Assembly: GCF_024124545.1 (NCBI RefSeq)
Contig: NZ_JAMXSF010000015.1
Coordinates: forward strand, 1-64,000
Length of the DNA stretch: 64,000 bases
Source of the DNA: Pseudoalteromonas sp. XMcav2-N
GTDB lineage: Bacteria; Pseudomonadota; Gammaproteobacteria; Enterobacterales; Alteromonadaceae
Direction of reading: 5' to 3'
The translations under genes were made by a program, and so were the position numbers. Shown piece after piece: positions 41,447 through 50,084 of the stretch; the first letter of the stretch is position 1; each line of letters starts with the position of its first letter. Under the pieces are notes generated by a model. It ran no database searches, was not told where the DNA came from, and saw only the letters and a program-made list of their open reading frames with translations.

Positions 41447-42457
41447 ATGAACCAGCAACCCTATTTTTCTATTAAAGCGAATGGCAATGAAGTGACCGAG
41501 CGTCTTAAAGATCGGATCGTTGAAGTCAGTGTAACGCAGCGAACCGGCTTGCTCAGTGATGTATGCATGGTGCGATTCGATAACCTGGAAGAGCTGCCAA
41601 TTCAGCTCCCAGAGCCAGGCAATGTACTGGAAATTGCGTTGGGGTATAAAAACGGCACGCCTGACAGCCATGCTGCACTTACACCGGTTGGAAAGTTTGA
41701 TGTGGGGGCGTACGAACTCACAGGTCCTGCCAGAGCACTGACTTTATATGGCAACAGCATTATGTGGGATGCCGACTTTAAATCGCCAAGGTTCCGCTCC
41801 TGGCCTGAGCTGGGGAGTGATGAGCCTATTACACTTGGCGACCTGGTGGCACAAATTGCTTCGGAGTATGGGTTGCAAAGTGGCGTGAGTGCGACGCTGC
41901 AGAGCATTACCCTTGAGCATCTGGAGCAAAGTGAAAGCGATATGCAGTTGCTTACACGGCTTGCCCGGCGCTACGACGCGGTGATGAAAATTGCGGCAGA
42001 TAAACTGTTGTTTGTTACCAAGGGGTCAGGGCAATCGTTGTCCGGACAAACCGTGACGTCGGCTACTCTTAGCAATCATCATTTAATACACTGGTCCAGA
42101 GCAACCAGCCACTATCACTTAGTGGGTGGCGTGCTTTGCTATTACTACGATACGCAGCAGGCCCAGCGGGTTGCAGTCCTCGCGGGCGCTGCGGCCCCTG
42201 TAGTGACTTTACCTTATCTTTATCCGGATGCAGCAGCTGCTCAGGCTGCTGCAAACAGTCACCTGACGCGGCTAAAACGAGCTCATGGTGAGGTGCTTTT
42301 ATGTGTGCCTGGTGACCCGGATATTGTCGCTGGTGCTTTGATCACCGTAGATAAAACGGTGGAATACCTCGAGGGTGAATGGTTTATCAAAGAGGTAACC
42401 CATCAAATCACGTCACAGGGGTATGTATGTCAGATCAAAGCAGAACAACCCAATTAA
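41447..42457 (+). CDS. Baseplate hub protein gpD (late control D)
   Basis: 336 aa from ATG at 41447; a TTG at 41435 is a possible alternative. 'RIVEVSVTQRTGLLSDVCMV', 'LEIALGYKN', 'VGKFDVGAYELTGPARALTL' and the C-terminal 'EYLEGEWFIKEVTHQITSQG' match phage late control gene D / gp27-like hub proteins. Last gene of the tail cluster. Confidence 0.93.
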   Translation: MNQQPYFSIKANGNEVTERLKDRIVEVSVTQRTGLLSDVCMVRFDNLEELPIQLPEPGNVLEIALGYKNGTPDSHAALTPVGKFDVGAYELTGPARALTLYGNSIMWDADFKSPRFRSWPELGSDEPITLGDLVAQIASEYGLQSGVSATLQSITLEHLEQSESDMQLLTRLARRYDAVMKIAADKLLFVTKGSGQSLSGQTVTSATLSNHHLIHWSRATSHYHLVGGVLCYYYDTQQAQRVAVLAGAAAPVVTLPYLYPDAAAAQAAANSHLTRLKRAHGEVLLCVPGDPDIVAGALITVDKTVEYLEGEWFIKEVTHQITSQGYVCQIKAEQPN

Positions 42458-42512
42458 CCCTGCCCTCATGTCGGCCAGACGTGACTTTGTCCATTCTCTT
42501 TTCCTGCCCCCT

Positions 42513-42545
42513 CATTACCTGGCGTGACTAATATGTCAGGTAATG
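42513..42545. terminator. Large hairpin between the tail cluster and the response regulator
   Basis: CATTACCTG / CAGGTAATG, nine perfect pairs, between convergent genes. No T-tract on the plus strand, so it may be a weak bidirectional terminator or a boundary element of the cluster. Confidence 0.4.
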
Positions 42546-42562
42546 CCTATCCCTGAGTCAAG

Positions 42563-43657
42563 CTAGAATAACTCTATATCTTCACCGGGGCTTGCTTGTT
42601 CCTGCCTTTCCTGCAGCATATCCAGTACCTCTGTCAACTGCTCTTCTATCACCAACCCCGATTGTACTTTTTCTTCAGCAGCGCTTTTGGCTGTTTGGAT
42701 CATGTTGACCAGCAACTCCTCTGAGGCTTCTGAAATATCGTTGTCGATACTGAGGGTGGAGAACAAAACTTCTAATTGTATTTCCATATCGTCAATTAAA
42801 GTGACAATACCATTCTTAATGTCGGTATTTTGTGCTCTGAAATCCTGAATGGTTTGCTTCATGGTTTGTTCTGCCAGTACTTTGCCAGTGCATTGTTCCA
42901 GCCCGTCCATCATATAGGCCAGGTAATCTCGCATCGAGCCGGCTCTGTCCGGATCTTCAGGCATGTTTTTAACCAGCAAAGAAGCATGACGCCAGTTAAA
43001 TGCACCTCTGTGTTTGCCAAATGTCATTATCCGGTTTGCGCCTTGTAAGGACTCCAGTAAAGCAGCATCAATATTTTTGGCAATCTCGTCATCAAAAAAA
43101 CAGGGGTTGGCTTTTTGATCGCGGAAAATCAGCGAGCACTTCAGCCCAAATCCGCGGGTGAGTTTAAACACTGCCTGAGCAAGATGTGTTAAATCATGGC
43201 AATGAAAACTGTCTCGATAAAACCCCATCACAAAGCCGAGTGACGACAGATCGGACAGTGCTTTAACGGCGACTTCGTCGGCATGGCCTGAGCTCGCTTT
43301 ATGTGCTTTGAGCAGAATAGATATTTTTGTCAGCAGCTCCTGTTCATCAACCGGTTTGGCAATAAAGTCGTTGCCACCGGCATCGTAAGCCTTTAACCGC
43401 TCTTGCAATGAGTTAAGGTTTGAAAAAAACAGAATGGGCATGGTATGACCGGCAAGCCTGATTTTATAGGCTGCTTCATAGCCATTCATACGTGGCATCT
43501 GAATATCCATCAAAACAAGACTCGGCGGACGTGAATCGACCAAATTAAGCGCCGCTTCGCCGTCTTGCGCGACTTCTATCCGGTACAATGGTGACAGCAT
43601 ATGTGTATGATATTCTACAACAAAGTCGTCATCATCAACGATCAGGATTGTCTCCAT
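42563..43657 (-). CDS. Response regulator with unclassified output region
   Basis: 364 aa. Receiver domain at residues 1-120 with 'VDDDDF', phospho-acceptor in 'LVLMDIQMPRMNGYEAAYKI' and 'FIAKPVD'. The remaining 240 residues are helical, without HTH, GGDEF, EAL, HD or PP2C motifs that I can see; the end is coiled-coil. Divergent from the solute-binding protein/hybrid kinase pair at 43775-47919, so it may act in that pathway. Confidence 0.85.
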   Translation of the reverse strand: METILIVDDDDFVVEYHTHMLSPLYRIEVAQDGEAALNLVDSRPPSLVLMDIQMPRMNGYEAAYKIRLAGHTMPILFFSNLNSLQERLKAYDAGGNDFIAKPVDEQELLTKISILLKAHKASSGHADEVAVKALSDLSSLGFVMGFYRDSFHCHDLTHLAQAVFKLTRGFGLKCSLIFRDQKANPCFFDDEIAKNIDAALLESLQGANRIMTFGKHRGAFNWRHASLLVKNMPEDPDRAGSMRDYLAYMMDGLEQCTGKVLAEQTMKQTIQDFRAQNTDIKNGIVTLIDDMEIQLEVLFSTLSIDNDISEASEELLVNMIQTAKSAAEEKVQSGLVIEEQLTEVLDMLQERQEQASPGEDIELF

Positions 43658-43774
43658 TCAGCTCACCAATTTAGTTAACATCGTCGAGGCTGACAGGTGT
43701 AATATGCTGCTATTTACTTCGTTCAGCCCCCAGGCTCTCAATTCAAGACTAGAATACAAAAAGAAACTTTACCA

Positions 43775-44743
43775 ATGACCTGGTGGATGGGGAAGGCTGT
43801 GAAACTTTTGTTGTTAGCACTCGTATTTACGCTGATTGCCGGATGCTCTGATTCAACACGCACGCAACTGCGTGTCGGGTTTAACCTGTGGCCGGGTTAT
43901 GAGACTCTTTATCTGGCTCAGCAAAAAGGCCTGTTGAAAGAGAATATCAAGCTGGTTGAGTTGCTGTCTGCAACCGATACCATGGATGCATTCCGTCATG
44001 GTCGTATCGAAGTAGCGGCACTGACACTTGATGAAGCCTTGTTGCTGCTTGCTGAGGGGATTGCCCTCAAAATCGTCCTGATTATGGACATATCAAACGG
44101 GGCCGATGCGGTGGTTGTGCGTGAGTCAGTCTCTGAACTGGCGCAACTCAAAGGTAAGCGCATAGCATATGAACAAACTGCTGTTGGTGCCTTGATGCTG
44201 CATGAAGCTCTGGATGCGGCACAATTGAGTATGGCGGATATTGATGCGGTGCACTTGCCGGTCAATCAGCACTTTAGGGCCTTTCAGTCACGTGCTGTTG
44301 ATGCGGTAGTGACATTTGAGCCGGTCACCACTCAGCTTGTGAATCAGGATCATAAAGTCATTTTTGATAGTGCGCAGATCCCGGGAAAAATCGTCGATGT
44401 ACTGGTAGTGAGAACGGCACATCTTGCCCACTATCATGAGGCGTTGCAGGCATTGGTTTCCGCTCAATTTGCGACGCTGGCATATATAGAAGCATACCCG
44501 GAAAACGCCGCACAGCTGATGTCTCCCAGGCTTGGACTGCAACCACATGAGCTGTTGGCAGCACTCGGTGGCATTGCATTAGCCGATGCCCCGACTAACC
44601 GCACTTTGCTGGTGGGTAAGGGGACAGAAGCGCCTTTGTATTCAACCGTAGAGCAACTGTTATCTGTACTGGTAGAGCAGAATATGATTGATGAAGTAAC
44701 TGATGTGCATGGCCTGGTTGATGCGAGGTTTGTACTGCAATGA
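43775..44743 (+). CDS. Lipoprotein solute-binding protein (NMT1/SsuA-like) coupled to a kinase
   Basis: 322 aa with a lipoprotein signal (lipobox 'LIAGC', Cys about residue 24). The fold is that of NMT1/THI5-like nitrate/sulfonate binding proteins: 'RVGFNLWPGYETLYLAQQKG', 'FRHGRIEVAALTLDEALLLL', 'LKGKRIAYEQTAVGALMLHE', 'VVTFEPVTTQL'. No permease or ATPase follows; instead its stop overlaps the start of a hybrid kinase (ATGA), which suggests it is the sensor subunit for that kinase. Confidence 0.87.
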   Translation: MTWWMGKAVKLLLLALVFTLIAGCSDSTRTQLRVGFNLWPGYETLYLAQQKGLLKENIKLVELLSATDTMDAFRHGRIEVAALTLDEALLLLAEGIALKIVLIMDISNGADAVVVRESVSELAQLKGKRIAYEQTAVGALMLHEALDAAQLSMADIDAVHLPVNQHFRAFQSRAVDAVVTFEPVTTQLVNQDHKVIFDSAQIPGKIVDVLVVRTAHLAHYHEALQALVSAQFATLAYIEAYPENAAQLMSPRLGLQPHELLAALGGIALADAPTNRTLLVGKGTEAPLYSTVEQLLSVLVEQNMIDEVTDVHGLVDARFVLQ

Positions 44744-47700
44744 GGCAACCAGGTGTGCCAACGTCCCTGGCATTTTGGGTGCCTGTGGGCGTTTTGTTAC
44801 TGTGTCTGGCTGTACTGAGTCTGAGTACTATGGTGATTTACACCGGTAGTCGGGATGCCTCTTATTCAAGCCATCAGTCACATGCCAATTATTTGCTGAT
44901 GACGTTGAAACGCCATGTAGAAGTAAACCTGAGTTCGGGCAGGCCTGAAGAGATCCGCTATGATTTATCTGTTATAGGTACAGCGCCGGAAGTCGTCAGC
45001 ATTGCGGTTGCGGATCATACCGGGCAAATATTATTCAGCAATCAGTTTGTCGAGATTGGTAAACCTTTACAGGACATTGCCAGTCACGGCTCGGATCAGG
45101 CGGTCAACGTTGCTCTGAACAGCAGTATGCCGCTGCTGACCTTTTCAGCTGATCGTACACAGCTTGAGGCGTTTCAGAGCTTTGCCTTGCCCTCCAGTAC
45201 TGAACTTCGTTCTACCCGCCTTGGTATCATTTATCTGCATTACAATCTGGCGCTGAGTGAACAGGCGTTGTGGCGTAATATCCGGTTTAACCTGGCGCTG
45301 ATGTGGATAGGCTGTGGGGTATTAATCCTGATGGTAATGATACTGCTTAGAAAGCGGGTCATTGCACCTTTGGGAGAGCTTGCCAGACAGGCCTCTTTGC
45401 TTGCTGATGGGACCTATACGCATCAGACAGTAGAATCCGGGTTTAAGGAAATTGCCACGCTGACGGATACATTTAACTGGGCCGCCAGCGCTATCCGTGA
45501 ACACCTTGCCTTGTTAGATAAAAATCAGCGTGAGCTTGAATCCCGCGTTAAATTGCGTACCGCGGAGCTACAAAGTGCGAATCTCAATTATGAGCAGGCA
45601 CAAAAAATGGCGCGTCTGGGACGCTGGGAGCTTGAACTGCAAAGCGGTCTGGTTCATTTGTCTCAGGAGGCCTACGAAATCATAGGCGCATCTCCCGCGC
45701 AGCCTGTGACTGTACACACCTTATTTGGTCATACCAATAACGTGAGCGGACCGGCGTTGCAAGCGATTATTGACAACCAGCAACAGCACCATGACTTTAA
45801 TTATGAATTAAGTGACAATGATGGAGTTTGTCGTTTTATTCGGCTGGTGGCTGAGCGCTATCTGGACAGCAGTACGGGACACTATAAGTTAGTGGGCATT
45901 GTGCAGGATATCTCTGAACAGATGCACAAAGAACGCTCACTGATAGAAAATCAGGCCATGACACGTGCCATCATTGATACGGCAGCTGATGCCATCATAG
46001 TGATCAATACTCAGGGGAAAGTGCAGGAGTTTAGCCCGGCAGCCGTGGAGATGTTTGGTTACACGCGTGATGAAGTGTTAGGAAACAACTTGCGTATGCT
46101 GATGCCTGAGCCATACAGAAGCAACCATGACCAGTATATACAAAACTATTTTGATACAGGCGTAAAAAAAGTTATAGACAACAAACGTGAGGTGACCGCA
46201 CGTAAGAAAAATGGCCAGTGTTTTCCCATCGATCTGGCCGTTGCAGAAACTAAAGTGGGAGAGGCGAATTATTTCACCGCCATCATTCGGGACATTACAG
46301 AGCGCAAAGACGCAGAGAAAAAACTCCTTGAAGCCATGCAGGCCGCACAGAGTGCTACCCGTGCTAAGTCAGAGTTCCTGGCCAATATGTCTCATGAAAT
46401 TCGCACCCCTATGCATGCAATTACGGGATTAACCCATTTGGCGCTCAAAATGGATACGTCGCCGAAAATGCATAACTATCTGAAAAAAATACGTTATGCA
46501 GCAGATAACCTCTTGGTGATCCTGAACGACATTTTGGATATTTCTAAAATTGAGGCGGGCAAATTGAGTGTTGAGTCGGTCCCTTTTCGCCCGAAAACCC
46601 TGATTGAGCATGTTAGTGGTCTGGTTACGGCTTGGGCTGAAGAAAAGCGGCTGGACTTTGATGTGAGTCAGGACCCTACTTTACCCGATGTACTCATTGG
46701 CGATTCGCTCAGGCTCAGTCAGGTATTACTCAACTTGCTCAGCAATGCAGTCAAGTTTACCCCTCAGTATGGCAGCCTTTCTCTCGAGCTGACGGTGAAG
46801 TCCCTGACAGAATCGAGCGCGCACATCAGGTTCACGGTATCTGATTCCGGCATTGGTATCTCTAAGAGCCAGCTACAATCATTGTTCACCCCGTTTACCC
46901 AGGCAGATACGTCGACTACCCGGCAATATGGTGGCACCGGACTGGGCCTGGCAATCAGCAAGAATCTGATAGAACTGATGCACGGTCGGATTTGGTGTGA
47001 CAGTGTCGAGGGGAAAGGCGCACGCTTTTTTGTTGAGGTTGAATTGCCACTCGGTGAGGCGATGGCCGAGTCTACAGCACAAGCCAGCATACAGCTTGAA
47101 CAAGGTGCGATGTATGGTGTGCTTGAAGGTGCAAAGGTGTTACTGGTGGAAGACAACGATATTAATCGTGAGATTGCCCAGGAAATTCTGGCGGATGCAG
47201 GTATGCAGGTCATTACCGCAGAGCACGGCAAAGAGGCCCTGGCGAGATTACAGGAAACACCTGTTGATTTGATCCTGATGGATTGTCAAATGCCGGTAAT
47301 GGACGGCTATTCAGCCACCCGGGAGATCAGAAAAAGGCCGGTCTGTCGACAACTCCCGATTATTGCCCTGACAGCCAATGTCATGCCACATGACCTTCAG
47401 GAGATAAAAGCCTGTGGTATGGACGACCATATCGCCAAGCCGATTAATGTTGAACTGGCCTATCAAAAAATCTATCACTGGCTGAGCCGCAAATCGGGTA
47501 AGGCAGAGCCTGAAAGGCCCTTAGCCAAAGAGTCAGAGCAATCTCGTATGACGCGACCCGAGCCCACTCCATCGCCAAATCAAGCCGCAGGAGAGTTACT
47601 CGATAGGGCGCAGGGACTCAGGCATGTAAACGGTAACGAAGCTTTTTACCGCAAAATGTCGGATAAGTTTGTTTTGAGACAGGCGGCATTTTGTGTGCAA

Positions 47701-47919
47701 CTGAAAGAAAGGTTGCAAGAAGAGGACATCGAAGCGGCTGCCCGAATGGCGCATACATTAAAAGGGCAGGCAGGTTATTTGGGGCTGGTGCGCTGTGCTG
47801 AGCTTGCGGCACAGCTGGAACAGGCCATTGCGCAGCAAAATCCTCTGCAGTCAAACTTGATTCTGGAACTTGAAGACGTATTGACGCGTTCCTGTCAACT
47901 GCTTAAAGCGGCACTGTAA
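44740..47919 (+). CDS. Hybrid sensor histidine kinase (HAMP-PAS-PAS-HisKA-HATPase-REC-HPt)
   Basis: 1059 aa. Membrane helices at about 12-32 and 190-210 with a periplasmic domain between, HAMP, two PAS regions (about 285-400 and 405-525), HisKA ('FLANMSHEIRTPMHAITGLT'), HATPase ('NLLSNAVKFTP', 'DSGIGIS', 'GTGLGLAI'), receiver ('LLVEDNDINREIA', 'LILMDCQMPVMDGYSA') and a C-terminal HPt with 'AHTLKGQAGYLG'. A complete phosphorelay chain in one protein. Translationally coupled to the upstream binding lipoprotein. Confidence 0.94.
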   Translation: MRQPGVPTSLAFWVPVGVLLLCLAVLSLSTMVIYTGSRDASYSSHQSHANYLLMTLKRHVEVNLSSGRPEEIRYDLSVIGTAPEVVSIAVADHTGQILFSNQFVEIGKPLQDIASHGSDQAVNVALNSSMPLLTFSADRTQLEAFQSFALPSSTELRSTRLGIIYLHYNLALSEQALWRNIRFNLALMWIGCGVLILMVMILLRKRVIAPLGELARQASLLADGTYTHQTVESGFKEIATLTDTFNWAASAIREHLALLDKNQRELESRVKLRTAELQSANLNYEQAQKMARLGRWELELQSGLVHLSQEAYEIIGASPAQPVTVHTLFGHTNNVSGPALQAIIDNQQQHHDFNYELSDNDGVCRFIRLVAERYLDSSTGHYKLVGIVQDISEQMHKERSLIENQAMTRAIIDTAADAIIVINTQGKVQEFSPAAVEMFGYTRDEVLGNNLRMLMPEPYRSNHDQYIQNYFDTGVKKVIDNKREVTARKKNGQCFPIDLAVAETKVGEANYFTAIIRDITERKDAEKKLLEAMQAAQSATRAKSEFLANMSHEIRTPMHAITGLTHLALKMDTSPKMHNYLKKIRYAADNLLVILNDILDISKIEAGKLSVESVPFRPKTLIEHVSGLVTAWAEEKRLDFDVSQDPTLPDVLIGDSLRLSQVLLNLLSNAVKFTPQYGSLSLELTVKSLTESSAHIRFTVSDSGIGISKSQLQSLFTPFTQADTSTTRQYGGTGLGLAISKNLIELMHGRIWCDSVEGKGARFFVEVELPLGEAMAESTAQASIQLEQGAMYGVLEGAKVLLVEDNDINREIAQEILADAGMQVITAEHGKEALARLQETPVDLILMDCQMPVMDGYSATREIRKRPVCRQLPIIALTANVMPHDLQEIKACGMDDHIAKPINVELAYQKIYHWLSRKSGKAEPERPLAKESEQSRMTRPEPTPSPNQAAGELLDRAQGLRHVNGNEAFYRKMSDKFVLRQAAFCVQLKERLQEEDIEAAARMAHTLKGQAGYLGLVRCAELAAQLEQAIAQQNPLQSNLILELEDVLTRSCQLLKAAL

Positions 47920-47945
47920 GGGCCGGGTGACAGAATGTTTAATTT

Positions 47946-47969
47946 GGACGGCTAAACATCTAGAAGTTG
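47946..47969 (+). promoter_or_regulatory. Tandem MetJ met-boxes upstream of metA
   Basis: Three consecutive 8-base units GGACGGCT, AAACATCT and AGAAGTTG match the met-box AGACGTCT at 6, 6 and 5 of 8 bases, in the tandem register that MetJ dimers use. They lie about 80-100 bases before the metA start, so methionine/SAM repression of metA and the following metH genes is likely. Confidence 0.6.
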
Positions 47970-48047
47970 AAATTTATTCCTGTTGCTTCATAATGTCGCA
48001 AGTTAGCGGATCTATCTTTAAGGGTCCTAGTCACTGAGGGGAATATC

Positions 48048-48995
48048 ATGCCAATCACAGTCACCGACGATTTACCTGCCATCAGTCATTTGCGTCATGA
48101 AAATGTCTTTGTGATGCCACAAAGCCGAGCCAGTACGCAGGAGATCCGGCCAATGCGGCTGGCGATACTCAACCTGATGCCCAATAAGGTGGAAACCGAA
48201 GTGCAGTTTATTCGCCTGCTGGCCAACACGCCCTTGCAGGTGAACGTGGATCTGCTGCGCCTGGACACCCATCGCAGCTCCGACAATTCCGAGCAGCATT
48301 TGAATATGTTTTACCGTTATTTTTCGGATGTCAGAGAAGAAAACTACGATGCGCTGATTGTAACCGGTGCGCCATTGGCACATCTTGAATACGAAGAAGT
48401 GACATATTGGGAAGAGTTACAGGCATTTTTTGACTGGGCTGAGCACCATGTAACCTCAACACTATTCTCCTGCTGGGCGGCACATGCTGGCCTGTTTCAT
48501 CATCATGGCCTGAAGCGGGAACTTAAAAAAGACAAGCTATGTGGGGTGTTCCGCCATCACTGTTACTTTGAACATGGTGCACTAACCCGTGGCTTTGACG
48601 ATGAGTTTTTGGTGCCCCATTCCCGTTATGGCCATATTGAGGCCAGCCAAATTGAAGCATGTGACGAGCTGGTGACACTGGCTGGCTCTGAGCGAGTAGG
48701 GGCCTATTTAATTAAAAATGTGTCTGGCAGCCAGGTGTATATTACCGGACACCCGGAATATGATGCCGATACCCTAAGCAAAGAGTATTTTCGCGATTGC
48801 GAAAAAGGGCCGGATGCACCCAAGCCGGAGAATTACTTCCCCGAAGATGATGTAAATGCCAAGCCATCAAAGACATGGCAAAGCCATGCCTTTTTGTTAT
48901 TCTCCAACTGGTTAAACTACTATGTTTACCAGACCACCCCGTACGATATTAATCTGGTTAGCCAGGATGTAAGGACTAACAATTATGCCGAATAA
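48048..48995 (+). CDS. metA: Homoserine O-acyltransferase (MetA family)
   Basis: 315 aa. It acylates homoserine in methionine synthesis. The catalytic Cys is in 'LFSCWAAHAGLFHHHG' and the His/Glu pair in 'YITGHPEYD'. At the acyl-CoA specificity position, after 'VTGAPL', this protein has Ala where succinyltransferases have Gly and acetyltransferases Glu; the small residue favours succinyl-CoA but is not proof. AGGGGA precedes the start. Overlaps the next gene by 11 bases. Confidence 0.94.
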   Translation: MPITVTDDLPAISHLRHENVFVMPQSRASTQEIRPMRLAILNLMPNKVETEVQFIRLLANTPLQVNVDLLRLDTHRSSDNSEQHLNMFYRYFSDVREENYDALIVTGAPLAHLEYEEVTYWEELQAFFDWAEHHVTSTLFSCWAAHAGLFHHHGLKRELKKDKLCGVFRHHCYFEHGALTRGFDDEFLVPHSRYGHIEASQIEACDELVTLAGSERVGAYLIKNVSGSQVYITGHPEYDADTLSKEYFRDCEKGPDAPKPENYFPEDDVNAKPSKTWQSHAFLLFSNWLNYYVYQTTPYDINLVSQDVRTNNYAE

Positions 48996-50073
48996 ACATA
49001 TCACCACGGCGGCTGATGGTGCAGCCATTGCCGATGCACTTAAAACGGCCATGCAACAGCGTATTTTGATCCTCGACGGTGCTATGGGCACCATGATCCA
49101 AAAGCACAAATTTGAGGAAGAGGATTATCGGGGCGAGCGTTTTAAAGACTGGCATGTCCTTATCAAAGGCAATAACGACCTGTTAAGCCTGACTCAGCCT
49201 GGGGTGATCCGCCAGATCCATCGTGAATATCTCGAAGCGGGTGCGGACATTATTGAAACCAATACCTTTAACGCCACCACTATTTCGATGGAAGATTACG
49301 ATATGGCCAGCCTGAGCCGCGAGATCAATGTCGAATCGGCCCGTCTGGCTCGGGCTGTATGTGATGAGTTTACCGCCAAAGACCCGAGTAAACCGCGTTA
49401 TGTGGCCGGTGTTTTGGGGCCTACCTCAAAAACCTGCTCGATTTCACCGGATGTGAATGACCCGGGTTATCGCAATGTCTCGTTTGATCAGCTGGTGGAA
49501 GCGTATGTTGAGTCTACCGAAGCCCTGATTGAGGGCGGCGCGGATCTGATCCTGATAGAAACCATCTTCGATACGCTGAATGCTAAAGCGGCGGCTTATG
49601 GGGTGGAAGAAGCCTTTGAGCGCACCGGTATAACCCTGCCGGTGATGATCTCCGGGACCATTACCGATGCGTCAGGGCGTACCTTGTCCGGCCAGACAAC
49701 CGAAGCCTTTTACAACTCTATTCGTCATATTAAACCGATTTCCATTGGACTGAACTGTGCACTTGGCCCGGATCTGCTGCGTGCCTATGTCGAAGAATTG
49801 TCGCGGGTGTGCGAAACCTATACGTCGGTGCACCCTAATGCGGGCCTGCCGAATGAGTTTGGTGAGTACGACTTGGAAGCCCCTGAGATGGCGAAGGAAA
49901 TCATTGACTGGGGTAAGGAAGGTTTTATTAATATTGTGGGCGGCTGCTGTGGTACGACACCCGACCATATTCGCGCTTTTGTGAAAGGGCTGGAACAGGT
50001 GGCACCGCGCACGTTGCCTGAACTAGACGTCAGAATGCGCTTAGCGGGCCTTGAAGCCTGTAATCTGAATTAG
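48985..50073 (+). CDS. metH: Methionine synthase, homocysteine-binding subunit (split MetH)
   Basis: 362 aa, equal to the N-terminal homocysteine module of MetH. 'RILILDGAMGTMIQKHKFEE', zinc ligands in 'GLNCALG' and 'GGCCGTTPDH', and 'ETNTFNAT' are present. The chain stops just where full-length MetH enters the folate domain; the rest is encoded 11 bases downstream. Together they equal a normal MetH of about 1230 residues. It probably transfers methyl from cobalamin to homocysteine in a two-subunit enzyme. Confidence 0.93.
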   Translation: MPNKHITTAADGAAIADALKTAMQQRILILDGAMGTMIQKHKFEEEDYRGERFKDWHVLIKGNNDLLSLTQPGVIRQIHREYLEAGADIIETNTFNATTISMEDYDMASLSREINVESARLARAVCDEFTAKDPSKPRYVAGVLGPTSKTCSISPDVNDPGYRNVSFDQLVEAYVESTEALIEGGADLILIETIFDTLNAKAAAYGVEEAFERTGITLPVMISGTITDASGRTLSGQTTEAFYNSIRHIKPISIGLNCALGPDLLRAYVEELSRVCETYTSVHPNAGLPNEFGEYDLEAPEMAKEIIDWGKEGFINIVGGCCGTTPDHIRAFVKGLEQVAPRTLPELDVRMRLAGLEACNLN

Positions 50074-50084
50074 GAAGTACTGAC

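Noticed and set aside
32651..42457. Type VI secretion system or extracellular contractile injection system (MAC/PVC type)
   Set aside because: No ClpV/AAA ATPase, TssJLM or Afp-type tube paralogues; gene order from gpV to gpD with FI/FII, E, T, U, X, D is the P2 order.
10700..42460. Complete P2-like prophage
   Set aside because: No integrase, repressor with attachment sites, capsid, scaffold, portal, terminase or head completion genes occur in the interval; only tail, lysis and regulatory genes.
50074..50084. Frameshift or assembly error splitting metH
   Set aside because: The second part has its own AGGAAG site and ATG, both frames are fully intact, and the break falls exactly at a domain boundary.
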